This document shows, in pieces, positions 1-7,236 of a DNA stretch of 64,000 bases. The translations under genes and the position numbers were made by a program. Below the pieces are notes generated by a model. The model did no database searches, was not told the DNA's origin, and was given only the letters and a program-made list of their open reading frames with translations. This stretch comes from Microbacterium sp. MYb45 (GTDB lineage Bacteria; Actinomycetota; Actinomycetes; Actinomycetales; Microbacteriaceae), in NCBI RefSeq assembly GCF_002979655.1, contig NZ_PCPG01000001.1:1178001-1242000 (forward strand). Direction: 5' to 3'. Each line of letters begins with the position of its first letter. Within the stretch, counting starts at the first letter, position 1.

Positions 1-1600
1 CCGGCGCGAAGCCCACCATGCTGGTGTAGTACACGCCGTTCTTGTAGCCGCCGTTGACGGGGTCTGCGACCTGAGCGGTACCGGTCTTGCTGGTCACACG
101 GTAGCCGGGCACCTGGATCCGCTCGGCGTTACCGCCCTGAACGGCCACGTTCTCGAGCATCCGGGTGATCTCGGCCGCGGTCTGCTTCTCGATGATCTGC
201 TCGTGCTTCGGCTTGTCGGGCGCGGCGACGGTGCCGTCCGATTTGGTGCAGGACTCGACCAGCGAGAGATCGATCTTCTCGCCGCCGTTGGCGATCGCCT
301 GGTACGCGCCGGCGAGCTGCGCCGCTGTGACCGTGTAGTACTGGCCGAAGGTCGTCGTGTAGAGCGACTGGCTGTCCCATTCGCTGACCGGGTGCAGTGT
401 TCCCCCGACCTCGGAGGGGAAGTCGATCGTCTTGTCGCCGACCCCGAACCGCTCCAGGTAGTCGTAGCGCACCTCGGGACTCACCTTGGTGCCGAACTTC
501 GACAGCGCCACGTTCGAGGAGTCGATGAGTCCACCGGCGAGGGTGTAGTTGTACGCCGGGTGGTTGAACGCATCGTTGATCACGGCGCCGTTGGGGAATG
601 TCTCCCGCGACGACGCGGTGACCGTGCTCAGGGGCGTCAGCCCTGCGCCTTCGATGACGGCGGCGGCGGTGATGGCTTTGAACGTCGATCCCGGCTCGAA
701 GTCCCGGTGGAAGATCTGGCTGTATCGCGTCTCGGGTGTCGAGGAGTCGAGGTCGTTGGGGTCCAGGGACGGCCACTCCGCCGCCGCACGGATCTTCCCC
801 GTCTTCGCCTCGACGACGGTGACGGTGCCGCCCTTCGCTCCTTGCTTGCGCGCCTCTTCGCCGACCATCTGCTGCAGGTACCACTGCAGATCGCTGTTGA
901 TGGTCAACTGCACCGAGCCGCCGTCCACGGCATCCACCGTGCGCTCGCTTCCCGGGATCACGACGCCGTTCGCGCCGCGGCGATAGGACTCCTCGCCGTC
1001 GATCGGCGCCAGGCACTCTTCGCCCAGCTGCTCGACACCGGCCTGCGCCGTTCCGGAGCCGTCGAGGAAGCCGAGGATGTTGCCGGCGACCGCGCCGTTC
1101 GGGTACACCCGGGTCTCCCGTCCCTCCATGTGGAGGTAGGCGAGCTTCAGGTCACGCAGCTCGATGTACTGCTCGGTGGTGAGGGACTTCTTCAGCGGTG
1201 CGTACTGACTCTGCGAATCCTTCGCGAGTGCATCGGCGACGAGCGCGCGGACCTCGTCGCCGGTCTGCCCGGTGATCGCCGCGATCTTCTCGGACGCTTC
1301 CGCCCAGGGAACCTTCGGGTCCTTCTCTTCGAACTGGTTGATGACGAGCGGGCTGAGTTGCGCGTCGTACACGAGCACGCTCGAGGCGAGGACCGTTCCA
1401 CCGGCGTCGACGACCGATCCGCGCTGACCCGGGATCTTGTCGCCCGCGCCGATCTTGGTGAGCGACTGAGCGACGTGCTCGTCGGCGCTCACGACCTGGA
1501 TGTCGACCAGACGCACCACGAAGGCCGCCAGCACGGACAGGATGACGGCGAGGGCGACGACGGTGCGTCGCCGCGGTCCGCGGGTGGCTCGTGTCGTCAT
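1..1600 (-). CDS. ftsI: Penicillin-binding protein FtsI (class B transpeptidase), C-terminus cut by window edge
   Basis: Division-specific peptidoglycan transpeptidase acting at the septum. A short basic N-terminus is followed by one membrane segment (about residues 12-32), a dimerisation domain and the transpeptidase domain. The three active-site motifs are visible: STFK near residue 305, SSN near 361 and KTG near 503. The reading frame is still open at base 1, so the last part of the domain is missing. The ATG at 1598-1600 is preceded by GGAGAG at a good distance. It is the fourth gene of a minus-strand mraZ-rsmH-ftsL-ftsI series and starts 25 bases after the ftsL-like gene, so it is probably co-transcribed from the mraZ promoter. 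The family equivalent in M. tuberculosis is PbpB (Rv2163c). Confidence 0.95.
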   Translation of the reverse strand, partial: MTTRATRGPRRRTVVALAVILSVLAAFVVRLVDIQVVSADEHVAQSLTKIGAGDKIPGQRGSVVDAGGTVLASSVLVYDAQLSPLVINQFEEKDPKVPWAEASEKIAAITGQTGDEVRALVADALAKDSQSQYAPLKKSLTTEQYIELRDLKLAYLHMEGRETRVYPNGAVAGNILGFLDGSGTAQAGVEQLGEECLAPIDGEESYRRGANGVVIPGSERTVDAVDGGSVQLTINSDLQWYLQQMVGEEARKQGAKGGTVTVVEAKTGKIRAAAEWPSLDPNDLDSSTPETRYSQIFHRDFEPGSTFKAITAAAVIEGAGLTPLSTVTASSRETFPNGAVINDAFNHPAYNYTLAGGLIDSSNVALSKFGTKVSPEVRYDYLERFGVGDKTIDFPSEVGGTLHPVSEWDSQSLYTTTFGQYYTVTAAQLAGAYQAIANGGEKIDLSLVESCTKSDGTVAAPDKPKHEQIIEKQTAAEITRMLENVAVQGGNAERIQVPGYRVTSKTGTAQVADPVNGGYKNGVYYTSMVGFAP

Positions 1601-1625
1601 GGGTCTCTCCGTCGATCGTGGGCGT

Positions 1626-2192
1626 TCAGCGTGTGGTGGGGCTCGGGAGTCCGTCGGTGATCGCCGGCGGCAGATCTTGGGTCGTCGCGTCCGAGGGGCC
1701 GTCATCTGTTGCCGTCTTCGTCTCCGTCGGCGCGGGCTTGACGATCAGTGAGTTGCTCACCGCACCCGCTCCGCCCGGGTTCACGGTCGACGTCCAGTCC
1801 GCTCCCGCCCCGGTGCCGAACACCGCGCCATCGCTCAGACGCAGGTAAGACGGCGATCCCGCCACCACCATCCCGAGTCCCGCAGCACTGTTGGCGAGCA
1901 CCTGCGGTGAGCTCAGACCGGTGAGCTCCTCCTGGAGTGCGTGCGTCTGCAGACTCAGCTCACGCTGCTGGGATGAGAGACCGGCGAGCGTGAACGAGTC
2001 CTGCGTGATCGCGAGCGACAGCGCGACCTGGGCCGCGCCGATCGCCAGCGCACCGCCCAGGGCGACGAGCGCGTAGGCGAGCTTGGGCTTGCGGCGGACT
2101 GCAGGTCGGGTGACCGGCTGCAGTCTCCGTTGGGGCTCTCGCGCCGGGGCGACCGGCTGGACCGGTTTGCGGACGACGGCGTTCAGGCTCAT
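1626..2192 (-). CDS. FtsL-like division protein (bitopic membrane protein)
   Basis: 188 residues with a proline- and arginine-rich cytoplasmic N-terminus, one membrane segment (about residues 38-62), then a short extracellular helical stretch (about 65-110) and a Ser/Thr/Pro-rich tail. This is the architecture expected of actinobacterial FtsL, a septal scaffold that binds FtsB/FtsQ and supports FtsW/FtsI. Sequence is poorly conserved in this family, so the call rests on topology and on its place between rsmH and ftsI (the Rv2164c position). Its ATG overlaps the rsmH stop by 4 bases, indicating translational coupling. The C-terminal tail of about 70 residues is longer than in typical FtsL. Confidence 0.8.
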   Translation of the reverse strand: MSLNAVVRKPVQPVAPAREPQRRLQPVTRPAVRRKPKLAYALVALGGALAIGAAQVALSLAITQDSFTLAGLSSQQRELSLQTHALQEELTGLSSPQVLANSAAGLGMVVAGSPSYLRLSDGAVFGTGAGADWTSTVNPGGAGAVSNSLIVKPAPTETKTATDDGPSDATTQDLPPAITDGLPSPTTR

Positions 2193-3127
2193 GCGCTCTC
2201 CCGCAGCTTCTCGGCGGCGCGGAGCCGCACCGGTATCGCCCGCGGGTTGCGCGCGCGTTCTTCGTCGGAGGCGAGTTCTGCCCCCTTGGTGAGGATGCGG
2301 AACTTCGGAGCATGCTCGGGAAGCTCGACGGGGAGCCCTGCCGGAGCGGTCGAGGCTGCGGCGGCGGCGAACGCCTGCTTGACCAGACGGTCCTCGAGCG
2401 ACTGGTACGACATCACGACGATGCGTCCGCCGACGCCGAGCGCATCCATCGCGGACGGGATGGCATCGGCGAGCACGTTGAGCTCGGTGTTCACCTCGAT
2501 GCGCAGGGCCTGGAACACACGCTTGGCCGGGTGCCCGGCGCGCTGAGCGGCTGCCGGAGTCGCGGCGATCAGGATCTCGACCAGCTGGCCGGAGCGGGTG
2601 ATCGGCTGCTTCTGCCGGGCATCGATGATGAAGCGCGCATAACGGCCGGCGAGCTTCTCCTCGCCGTACCGCTCGAAGATGCGACGCAGGTTGCCCTCGT
2701 TGTACGTCGCGATGACGTCGGCCGCCGTGACGCCCTTGGTCTGATCCATACGCATGTCGAGCGGAGCATCCTTCGAGTACGCGAATCCTCGCTCGGCCTC
2801 ATCCAGCTGCAGCGAGGAGACGCCGAGGTCAAACAGGATGCCCGCGGCCCCCTGGGCGTGCAGGCCGATCTCGTCGTACACCGTGTGCACGAGCGTCACG
2901 CGGTCTTTGAAGCGCGCGAGCCGCTCCCCGGCGATACGCAGGGCGTCGGTGTCGCGGTCGAGTCCGACGAGGCGGATGTTCGGGAAACGCTCGAGCAACG
3001 CCTCCGAGTGGCCGCCCATGCCGAGCGTGGCATCGACGAGCACCGCTCCGTCCGTCTGGAGGGCGGGAGCGAGCAGCTCGACGCAGCGGTCGAGCAGTAC
3101 GGGGGTGTGAATGTCTCGGAGGTTCAT
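2189..3127 (-). CDS. rsmH: 16S rRNA (cytosine(1402)-N(4))-methyltransferase RsmH (MraW)
   Basis: Methylates N4 of C1402 in 16S rRNA using SAM. At 312 residues it is typical for the family. The N-terminus begins [15 protein letters not shown], the usual start; the SAM-binding loop [11 protein letters not shown] is near residue 34; [11 protein letters not shown] follows near 98; and the C-terminal [14 protein letters not shown] motif is near 240. It lies between mraZ and the ftsL-like gene, as in nearly all dcw clusters, and is about 100 bases downstream of mraZ. A GAGAAAG sequence precedes the ATG. Confidence 0.97.
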   Translation of the reverse strand: MNLRDIHTPVLLDRCVELLAPALQTDGAVLVDATLGMGGHSEALLERFPNIRLVGLDRDTDALRIAGERLARFKDRVTLVHTVYDEIGLHAQGAAGILFDLGVSSLQLDEAERGFAYSKDAPLDMRMDQTKGVTAADVIATYNEGNLRRIFERYGEEKLAGRYARFIIDARQKQPITRSGQLVEILIAATPAAAQRAGHPAKRVFQALRIEVNTELNVLADAIPSAMDALGVGGRIVVMSYQSLEDRLVKQAFAAAAASTAPAGLPVELPEHAPKFRILTKGAELASDEERARNPRAIPVRLRAAEKLRESA

Positions 3128-3229
3128 GATCTTTCTCGGGGTGACCTTCGGCTCTGATCCCCCTCCGCTTCTCGACCCGGCACCGGGGAAGTGTGTCGGG
3201 GCGGGAGCGGCGGGGCATCACAGCCGTGG

Positions 3230-3661
3230 TCAGAAGAGTCCCGGAATCACCTCCTGCTCGAGGTCCGAGTAGGTCTCCTCGCCGGCAGCGAGGTAGGTGT
3301 TCCAGCTCTCGGCATCCCAGATCTCGGCATGGGCGCCGACTCCGGTGACGATGAGCTCTTTCTGCAGACCTGCGTACTGACGCAGGTGCGCGGGGATGGT
3401 GATGCGGTTCTGGCTGTCGGGCATCTCCGCGCTTGCACCGGAGAGGAACAGTCGCATGAAGTCACGCGCCTGCTTGTTGGCGAGCGGGGCCTGACGGATC
3501 CGCTCGTGCATCGCCTCGAACTCGGCCGTGCTGAACACGTAGAGGCAGCGTTCCTGGCCTCGGGTGACGACGATGCCGCCGCCGAGGTCTTCGCGGAACT
3601 TCGCAGGAAGGATGACCCGTCCCTTGTCGTCCAGCTTGGGTGAGTGCGTACCCAGCAGCAT
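3230..3661 (-). CDS. mraZ: Transcriptional regulator MraZ
   Basis: 143-residue AbrB-type DNA-binding protein, first gene of the division and cell wall cluster, which binds repeated boxes in its own promoter. The start used is the ATG giving [15 protein letters not shown], the conserved MraZ N-terminus; a longer in-frame extension upstream is not conserved and is rejected. GGAGAGGGGGTGG lies just before the ATG. Both SpoVT/AbrB-like halves are visible: residues 5-50 with [14 protein letters not shown], and 78-120 with [13 protein letters not shown]. Three 10-bp-spaced boxes lie about 40 bases upstream and are the likely autoregulatory site. Confidence 0.97.
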   Translation of the reverse strand: MLLGTHSPKLDDKGRVILPAKFREDLGGGIVVTRGQERCLYVFSTAEFEAMHERIRQAPLANKQARDFMRLFLSGASAEMPDSQNRITIPAHLRQYAGLQKELIVTGVGAHAEIWDAESWNTYLAAGEETYSDLEQEVIPGLF

Positions 3662-3701
3662 CGGCCACCACCCCCTCTCCGTCCGGCCAACTCGAGGTGC
3701 G

Positions 3702-3730
3702 CCCCACTTTACTCCACTTTCCTCCACTTA
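3702..3730 (-). promoter_or_regulatory. MraZ-box array upstream of mraZ
   Basis: Read on the minus strand, three copies of (A/T)AAGTGG start every 10 bases (3730-3724, 3720-3714, 3710-3704). The 3-base spacers are AGG, AGT and GGC. One-turn-spaced AAAGTGG repeats are the known MraZ recognition pattern, so this is the probable autoregulatory operator of the dcw operon. It lies 41-69 bases before the mraZ start codon. Confidence 0.8.
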
Positions 3731-3784
3731 CCTACGACCAATCCGCAGATATCGCGCCATCGGCCCGAAGGGCACGCCGAAGAA

Positions 3785-3827
3785 CCGCGGAATTCCGCGG
3801 TGGAGGAAGGTGGAGGCTCAGTGGAGG
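3785..3827 (+). promoter_or_regulatory. Palindrome plus a second, oppositely oriented GTGGAGG array
   Basis: A perfect 16-bp palindrome CCGCGGAATTCCGCGG (3785-3800) runs straight into three GTGGAGG copies on the plus strand at 3800, 3810 and 3821. They share the GTGGAGG core of the mraZ boxes but face the other way and have 10- and 11-base spacing. This may be a distal MraZ site allowing looping, or the binding site of another factor. Confidence 0.45.
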
Positions 3828-3848
3828 AGCCGAGCGGCGCGCGCGTTA

Positions 3849-3889
3849 ACGACAGAAGCCCGGATGCTCAGCATCCGGGCTTCTGTCGT
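3849..3889. terminator. Hairpin terminator between the DUF3040 gene and mraZ
   Basis: Perfect 19-bp inverted repeat (3849-3867 and 3871-3889) with a 3-base loop, placed just after the minus-strand DUF3040 gene and before the mraZ control region. There is no clear U-tract, as is common in actinobacterial terminators. Confidence 0.75.
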
Positions 3890-3904
3890 GAAAATCTGTG
3901 GGGG

Positions 3905-4279
3905 TCAGTGACCGTCCTGGCGCCGATCCCAGCGATCGTTCATACGGTCCATGAACGAGGCGGAATCCTGACGCTTCGGGGCGGAACGCTCTCGCGGCTC
4001 GGCGGGAGTCGCTCGACGCACGGGTGTGACGGCGACCATGACCCCGGCGAGCATCGCCGCGAATCCGATCACACCGACCACGATGCCCCACACGCCGCCG
4101 AGGATGACGCCGGCGACGAGGCCGCCGACTCCGGCGAGCAGGAGAAGAGCCCCGTAGACCAGATTTCGGTAGCTCAGTGCACGGTCGCCGGACGGCGCGG
4201 TGACCACGTCGGCATCGTTGTGAAGGAGATGGCGTTCCATCTCGTCGAGCAGACGCTGCTCCTGTTCGGAGAGTGGCAT
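3905..4279 (-). CDS. DUF3040 family small membrane protein
   Basis: 124-residue protein. It starts MPLSEQEQRLLDEMERHL, the typical opening of actinobacterial DUF3040 proteins (Rv2169c position), and this fixes the ATG at 4277-4279 with GAGGGGG upstream. Two adjacent membrane segments (about residues 46-92) are glycine- and valine-rich, followed by a basic cytoplasmic tail. The function is unknown. It is found next to mraZ in many actinobacteria, so a cell-envelope role is plausible but not shown. It is transcribed away from the polyprenyl synthase gene and ends at the 19-bp hairpin. Confidence 0.85.
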   Translation of the reverse strand: MPLSEQEQRLLDEMERHLLHNDADVVTAPSGDRALSYRNLVYGALLLLAGVGGLVAGVILGGVWGIVVGVIGFAAMLAGVMVAVTPVRRATPAEPRERSAPKRQDSASFMDRMNDRWDRRQDGH

Positions 4280-4363
4280 TTCGTCCCCCTCGGGTATCGT
4301 GCGTTCCATTCTACGCGCGCCCGGGCGTCCGGGGCTAGCAGTTCGGCGTCCCCTTGCTTTACG

Positions 4364-4369
4364 TATGCT
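4364..4369 (+). promoter_or_regulatory. -10 box of leaderless polyprenyl synthase promoter
   Basis: TATGCT followed after 7 bases by the GTG start at 4377. The spacing places transcription start on or next to the first base of the codon, predicting a leaderless mRNA. Confidence 0.6.
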
Positions 4370-4376
4370 GGGAGTC

Positions 4377-5465
4377 GTGCCGACTTCCTCCCCCGTTCCC
4401 GGTGCGGTCGCCGCACGCCTCGACCGATTCCTCACTCGGATGCGCGAGGAATCCTCGGAGTACGGCCCGGATGCCGCCTCCTTCTTCGATGCCGCTGCCG
4501 GCACGCTCGAAGGAGGGAAGCGGCTGCGCGCCCGGTTCTGCCACGCCGGGTGGCGGGCCGTCAGCCGATTCAGCGATCGCACCGCGACCGAGACGGATGC
4601 CCTCTGGGACATCTGCACCGCGTTGGAGATCTTTCAATCGGCCGCGCTCGTCCATGACGATCTGATCGACAACTCGGACACGCGCCGCGGCCGCCCGGCC
4701 GCCCACCGCGCCCTCGAGGAGTCGCACCGTTCGGCCGGCTGGTCCGGCGATGCTGAGGCCTTCGGCCGCGCTTCCGCGATCCTCCTCGGTGATCTCCTCG
4801 TCGCCTGGAGCGACGACCTGCTCGAGTCCGCCCTCGAGGGGCTCCCGCACGCCGGGGACGTGCGCTCCGAATACGCCAGGATGCGCCGAGACGTGACCAC
4901 GGGGCAGTTTCTCGACATCGCCGAGGAGTCGGCCTGGAGCGTCAACGACGGTGGACTCCATGCCGAGCGAGCGCTGCGCGTGGCGTCGCTGAAGTCCGCC
5001 AGGTACAGCATCGAGCAGCCGCTGGTCCTGGGCGCGGCCCTCGCCGGCGCCGAGCCCGATCAGACGGCGGCGCTGCGTCGCTTCGGCCACCCGATCGGCA
5101 TGGCCTTCCAACTCCGCGACGACGTGCTCGGGGTCTTCGGAGACGCGTCCGTCACGGGCAAGCCGGCCGGGGATGATCTTCGAGAGGGAAAGCGCACGGT
5201 ACTCATCGCCCTCACCCGGCAGGCCCTCGACCCGTCGGCGCGGAATCTTCTCGACGAGATGCTCGGCGACCCGGAGCTGACCGCGCAGCAGGTGTCGTTC
5301 CTGCAGGCCACCATCACCGACTCCGGTGCACTGGACCGGGTGGAGGCGATGATCGCCGATTATGCGCGCGAAGCGGATCGCGCCCTATCGGGTGCTCGCC
5401 TCGACAACGCGGCAGTCGGCGAGCTGCGCGAGCTGGCGCGAGCCGCCACCGTCCGCTCCGCCTGA
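4377..5465 (+). CDS. Polyprenyl (geranylgeranyl-type) diphosphate synthase
   Basis: All-trans isoprenyl diphosphate synthase that extends allylic diphosphates with IPP; cytoplasmic and Mg-dependent. The first Asp-rich motif DDLIDNSD with an RRGRP sequence nearby is at about residues 95-105, and the second motif, RDDVLGVFGD, at about 245. Length (362) fits the IdsA/GGPP synthase group. The GTG at 4377 is chosen because a -10 box sits 7 bases upstream; an ATG four codons earlier would lie inside that box. It holds the position of idsA2 (Rv2173) next to the Rv2175c and PknL homologues. Chain length cannot be fixed by eye. Confidence 0.9.
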   Translation: MPTSSPVPGAVAARLDRFLTRMREESSEYGPDAASFFDAAAGTLEGGKRLRARFCHAGWRAVSRFSDRTATETDALWDICTALEIFQSAALVHDDLIDNSDTRRGRPAAHRALEESHRSAGWSGDAEAFGRASAILLGDLLVAWSDDLLESALEGLPHAGDVRSEYARMRRDVTTGQFLDIAEESAWSVNDGGLHAERALRVASLKSARYSIEQPLVLGAALAGAEPDQTAALRRFGHPIGMAFQLRDDVLGVFGDASVTGKPAGDDLREGKRTVLIALTRQALDPSARNLLDEMLGDPELTAQQVSFLQATITDSGALDRVEAMIADYAREADRALSGARLDNAAVGELRELARAATVRSA

Positions 5466-5478
5466 CGCGGAACCCGTC

Positions 5479-5838
5479 TCAGGCGAGGGTGCGCGCGAGC
5501 CGCCGGACCGCGCTCTTGTGCCCGGCCAGCAGCGCGTCGATCGGCGAGCGACCGAGGGTCTCCTCTTCTGTGAGAAGCCAGTCGATGAGCTCATCGTCGG
5601 AGAAGCCGGCATCCTGCAGCACGATGATCGTCCCCCGCAGCGAGCTGAGCGGATGCCCGTCGACGATGAACACCGCCGGAACCGCGAAGGTGCCACTGCG
5701 ACGCGACCCGACCAGATAGTGGTCGTCGATCAGGCGGCGGACACGACCGAGGGGCTCGTCGAGCACCTCGACGAGATCGGGCATGGTCAGCCACTCGACG
5801 TCAGCGGCGGCAGGGGTTCCAGCAACGTTCTCAGACAC
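5479..5838 (-). CDS. Rv2175c-like DNA-binding protein
   Basis: About 119 residues. It matches the actinobacterial Rv2175c family: a winged HTH-like core beginning EWLTMPDLVEVLDEPLGRVR, then a C-terminal domain with the FSDDELIDWLL stretch. In M. tuberculosis this protein is a substrate of the kinase PknL, encoded next door, and a PknL-like kinase gene also lies close by here (7237). The start is uncertain: GTG at 5838 has GATAGT 7 bases upstream and gives a short flexible tail with a Thr at position 8, while an upstream ATG at 5874 is possible. It runs convergently with the polyprenyl synthase, with only 13 bases between their ends. Confidence 0.8.
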   Translation of the reverse strand: MSENVAGTPAAADVEWLTMPDLVEVLDEPLGRVRRLIDDHYLVGSRRSGTFAVPAVFIVDGHPLSSLRGTIIVLQDAGFSDDELIDWLLTEEETLGRSPIDALLAGHKSAVRRLARTLA

Positions 5839-5968
5839 GTTGCCCACTATCTCATCTCTGCACGGGCATCGCATGTCGCCCCTCCAGTCACATCCTTCAC
5901 TTGCGTCACTTCTGTTGACTTCCGTTTACATCCGTGTCAGCGTGAAGTGCTCGAAAAGGGGGCCCGCC

Positions 5969-7159
5969 TTGAGAACCAAGACCGCCACGCGTCGGACGCG
6001 AAGCCTGCAGTTCGGAGTGCCCGCCGCCGTGCTCGGCGCTCTCGCCGCTACTCTCACCGCCGCGCCGGCCGAAGCCGCCGCGACGACCACCGATCTCGCT
6101 CCTGTCGAGCGCCAGCGCAGCACGCCCGTGCGCGTGGTGCCCGCCCAGGCCGCACCGGCGAGCTATGTCGTGCGCCCGGGCGACACGGTCTCGTCCATCG
6201 CCTCGAGGTTCGGACTCCGCACCGTCGACGTGCTCACCTGGAATGGTCTCTCCTGGCGCTCGGTGATCTACCCCGGCCAGACTCTGACGCTGCGGACGGC
6301 AGCCACGGCGCCCGCCCCTGCTCCTGCTCCCGCTGCTGCGCCCTCCGCCTCGCACAAGGTGGTTGCGGGCGACACCGTGTACGCCATCGCGCAGAAGTAC
6401 GGAACCACCGTCGATGCGGTCCTGGCCGCGAACGGACTCACGCGCGCATCGGTGATCTACCCCGGTCAGAGCCTGTCGGTGGCCGGATCGGCTGCGCCCG
6501 CCGCCGCACCGGCAGCAGCACCGGCGTCCGCGCCCACGCCCGCCGCCACGGCATCGCACACCGTCGTCGCCGGCGACACCGTGTTCGGGATCGCCCAGAA
6601 GTACGGCATCACCACGCAGACGGTGTTCGCCCTGAACGGACTGGGCCCGTCCTCGATCATCTACCCCGGGCAGAAGCTCGCGGTTCGTGCGGCACCTGTT
6701 GCCGCACCTCCCGCGGCGGCAGCAGCCACGACGGGCGGACAGCGGTCCGCGACCCTCGACAGCGAGCAGGCGGCGAACGCGTCGCTCATCATCCGCGTCG
6801 GTCGAGAGCTCGGCGTCCCCGATCGGGCGATCGCCCTCGCACTCGCGACCGGCATGGTGGAATCGGGACTCCGCAACCTCGACTGGGGCGACCGCGATTC
6901 GCTCGGCATCTTCCAGCAGCGTCCGAGCACCGGGTGGGGAACCCCCGCGCAGATCATGGACGCCGACCGGAGCACTCGCGTCTTCTACGGCGGCCGGAAC
7001 GACCCCAACGGACATGTGACGCGCGGCCTGCTCGACGTCGCCGGATGGGAGAGCATGCCGTTCACATCGGCCGCTCAGGCCGTGCAGATCTCCGCCTATC
7101 CGGACAAGTACGGGCAGTGGGAGACGCAGGCCTACAGCTGGCTCGCCCTCCACGGCTGA
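5969..7159 (+). CDS. Secreted peptidoglycan-binding protein: three LysM domains plus lytic-transglycosylase-like domain
   Basis: About 396 residues. The N-terminus is a signal peptide (basic start, hydrophobic core, cleavage near residue 32 after AEA). Three LysM repeats follow at about residues 63-110, 128-173 and 193-238, each with GDTV near the start and YPGQ near the end, joined by Ala/Pro linkers. The C-terminal domain (about 265-396) has ALATGMVESGLRN and LGIFQQRP, which resemble SLT-type muramidases, with a Glu in MVESG as candidate catalytic residue. The start taken is TTG at 5969 with AGGGGG upstream; longer in-frame versions lack a proper signal peptide. Likely a cell wall hydrolase. 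Confidence 0.85.
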   Translation: MRTKTATRRTRSLQFGVPAAVLGALAATLTAAPAEAAATTTDLAPVERQRSTPVRVVPAQAAPASYVVRPGDTVSSIASRFGLRTVDVLTWNGLSWRSVIYPGQTLTLRTAATAPAPAPAPAAAPSASHKVVAGDTVYAIAQKYGTTVDAVLAANGLTRASVIYPGQSLSVAGSAAPAAAPAAAPASAPTPAATASHTVVAGDTVFGIAQKYGITTQTVFALNGLGPSSIIYPGQKLAVRAAPVAAPPAAAAATTGGQRSATLDSEQAANASLIIRVGRELGVPDRAIALALATGMVESGLRNLDWGDRDSLGIFQQRPSTGWGTPAQIMDADRSTRVFYGGRNDPNGHVTRGLLDVAGWESMPFTSAAQAVQISAYPDKYGQWETQAYSWLALHG

Positions 7160-7224
7160 CCACTTCCATAAAATCCGCAGGGTCGAGAGGTGAGCCGCTC
7201 CCCTGTCTTTCAGGCAGTTCTCAA

Positions 7225-7230
7225 TAGAAT
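7225..7230 (+). promoter_or_regulatory. -10 box of leaderless kinase promoter
   Basis: TAGAAT followed by 6 bases and the GTG start at 7237, with no Shine-Dalgarno sequence between. This predicts a leaderless transcript for the Ser/Thr kinase. Confidence 0.7.
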
Positions 7231-7236
7231 TCTGAC

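Noticed and set aside
3785..3800. 16-bp perfect palindrome as a separate regulatory element
   Set aside because: Kept only as part of the second GTGGAGG array; on its own a short GC palindrome is weak evidence.
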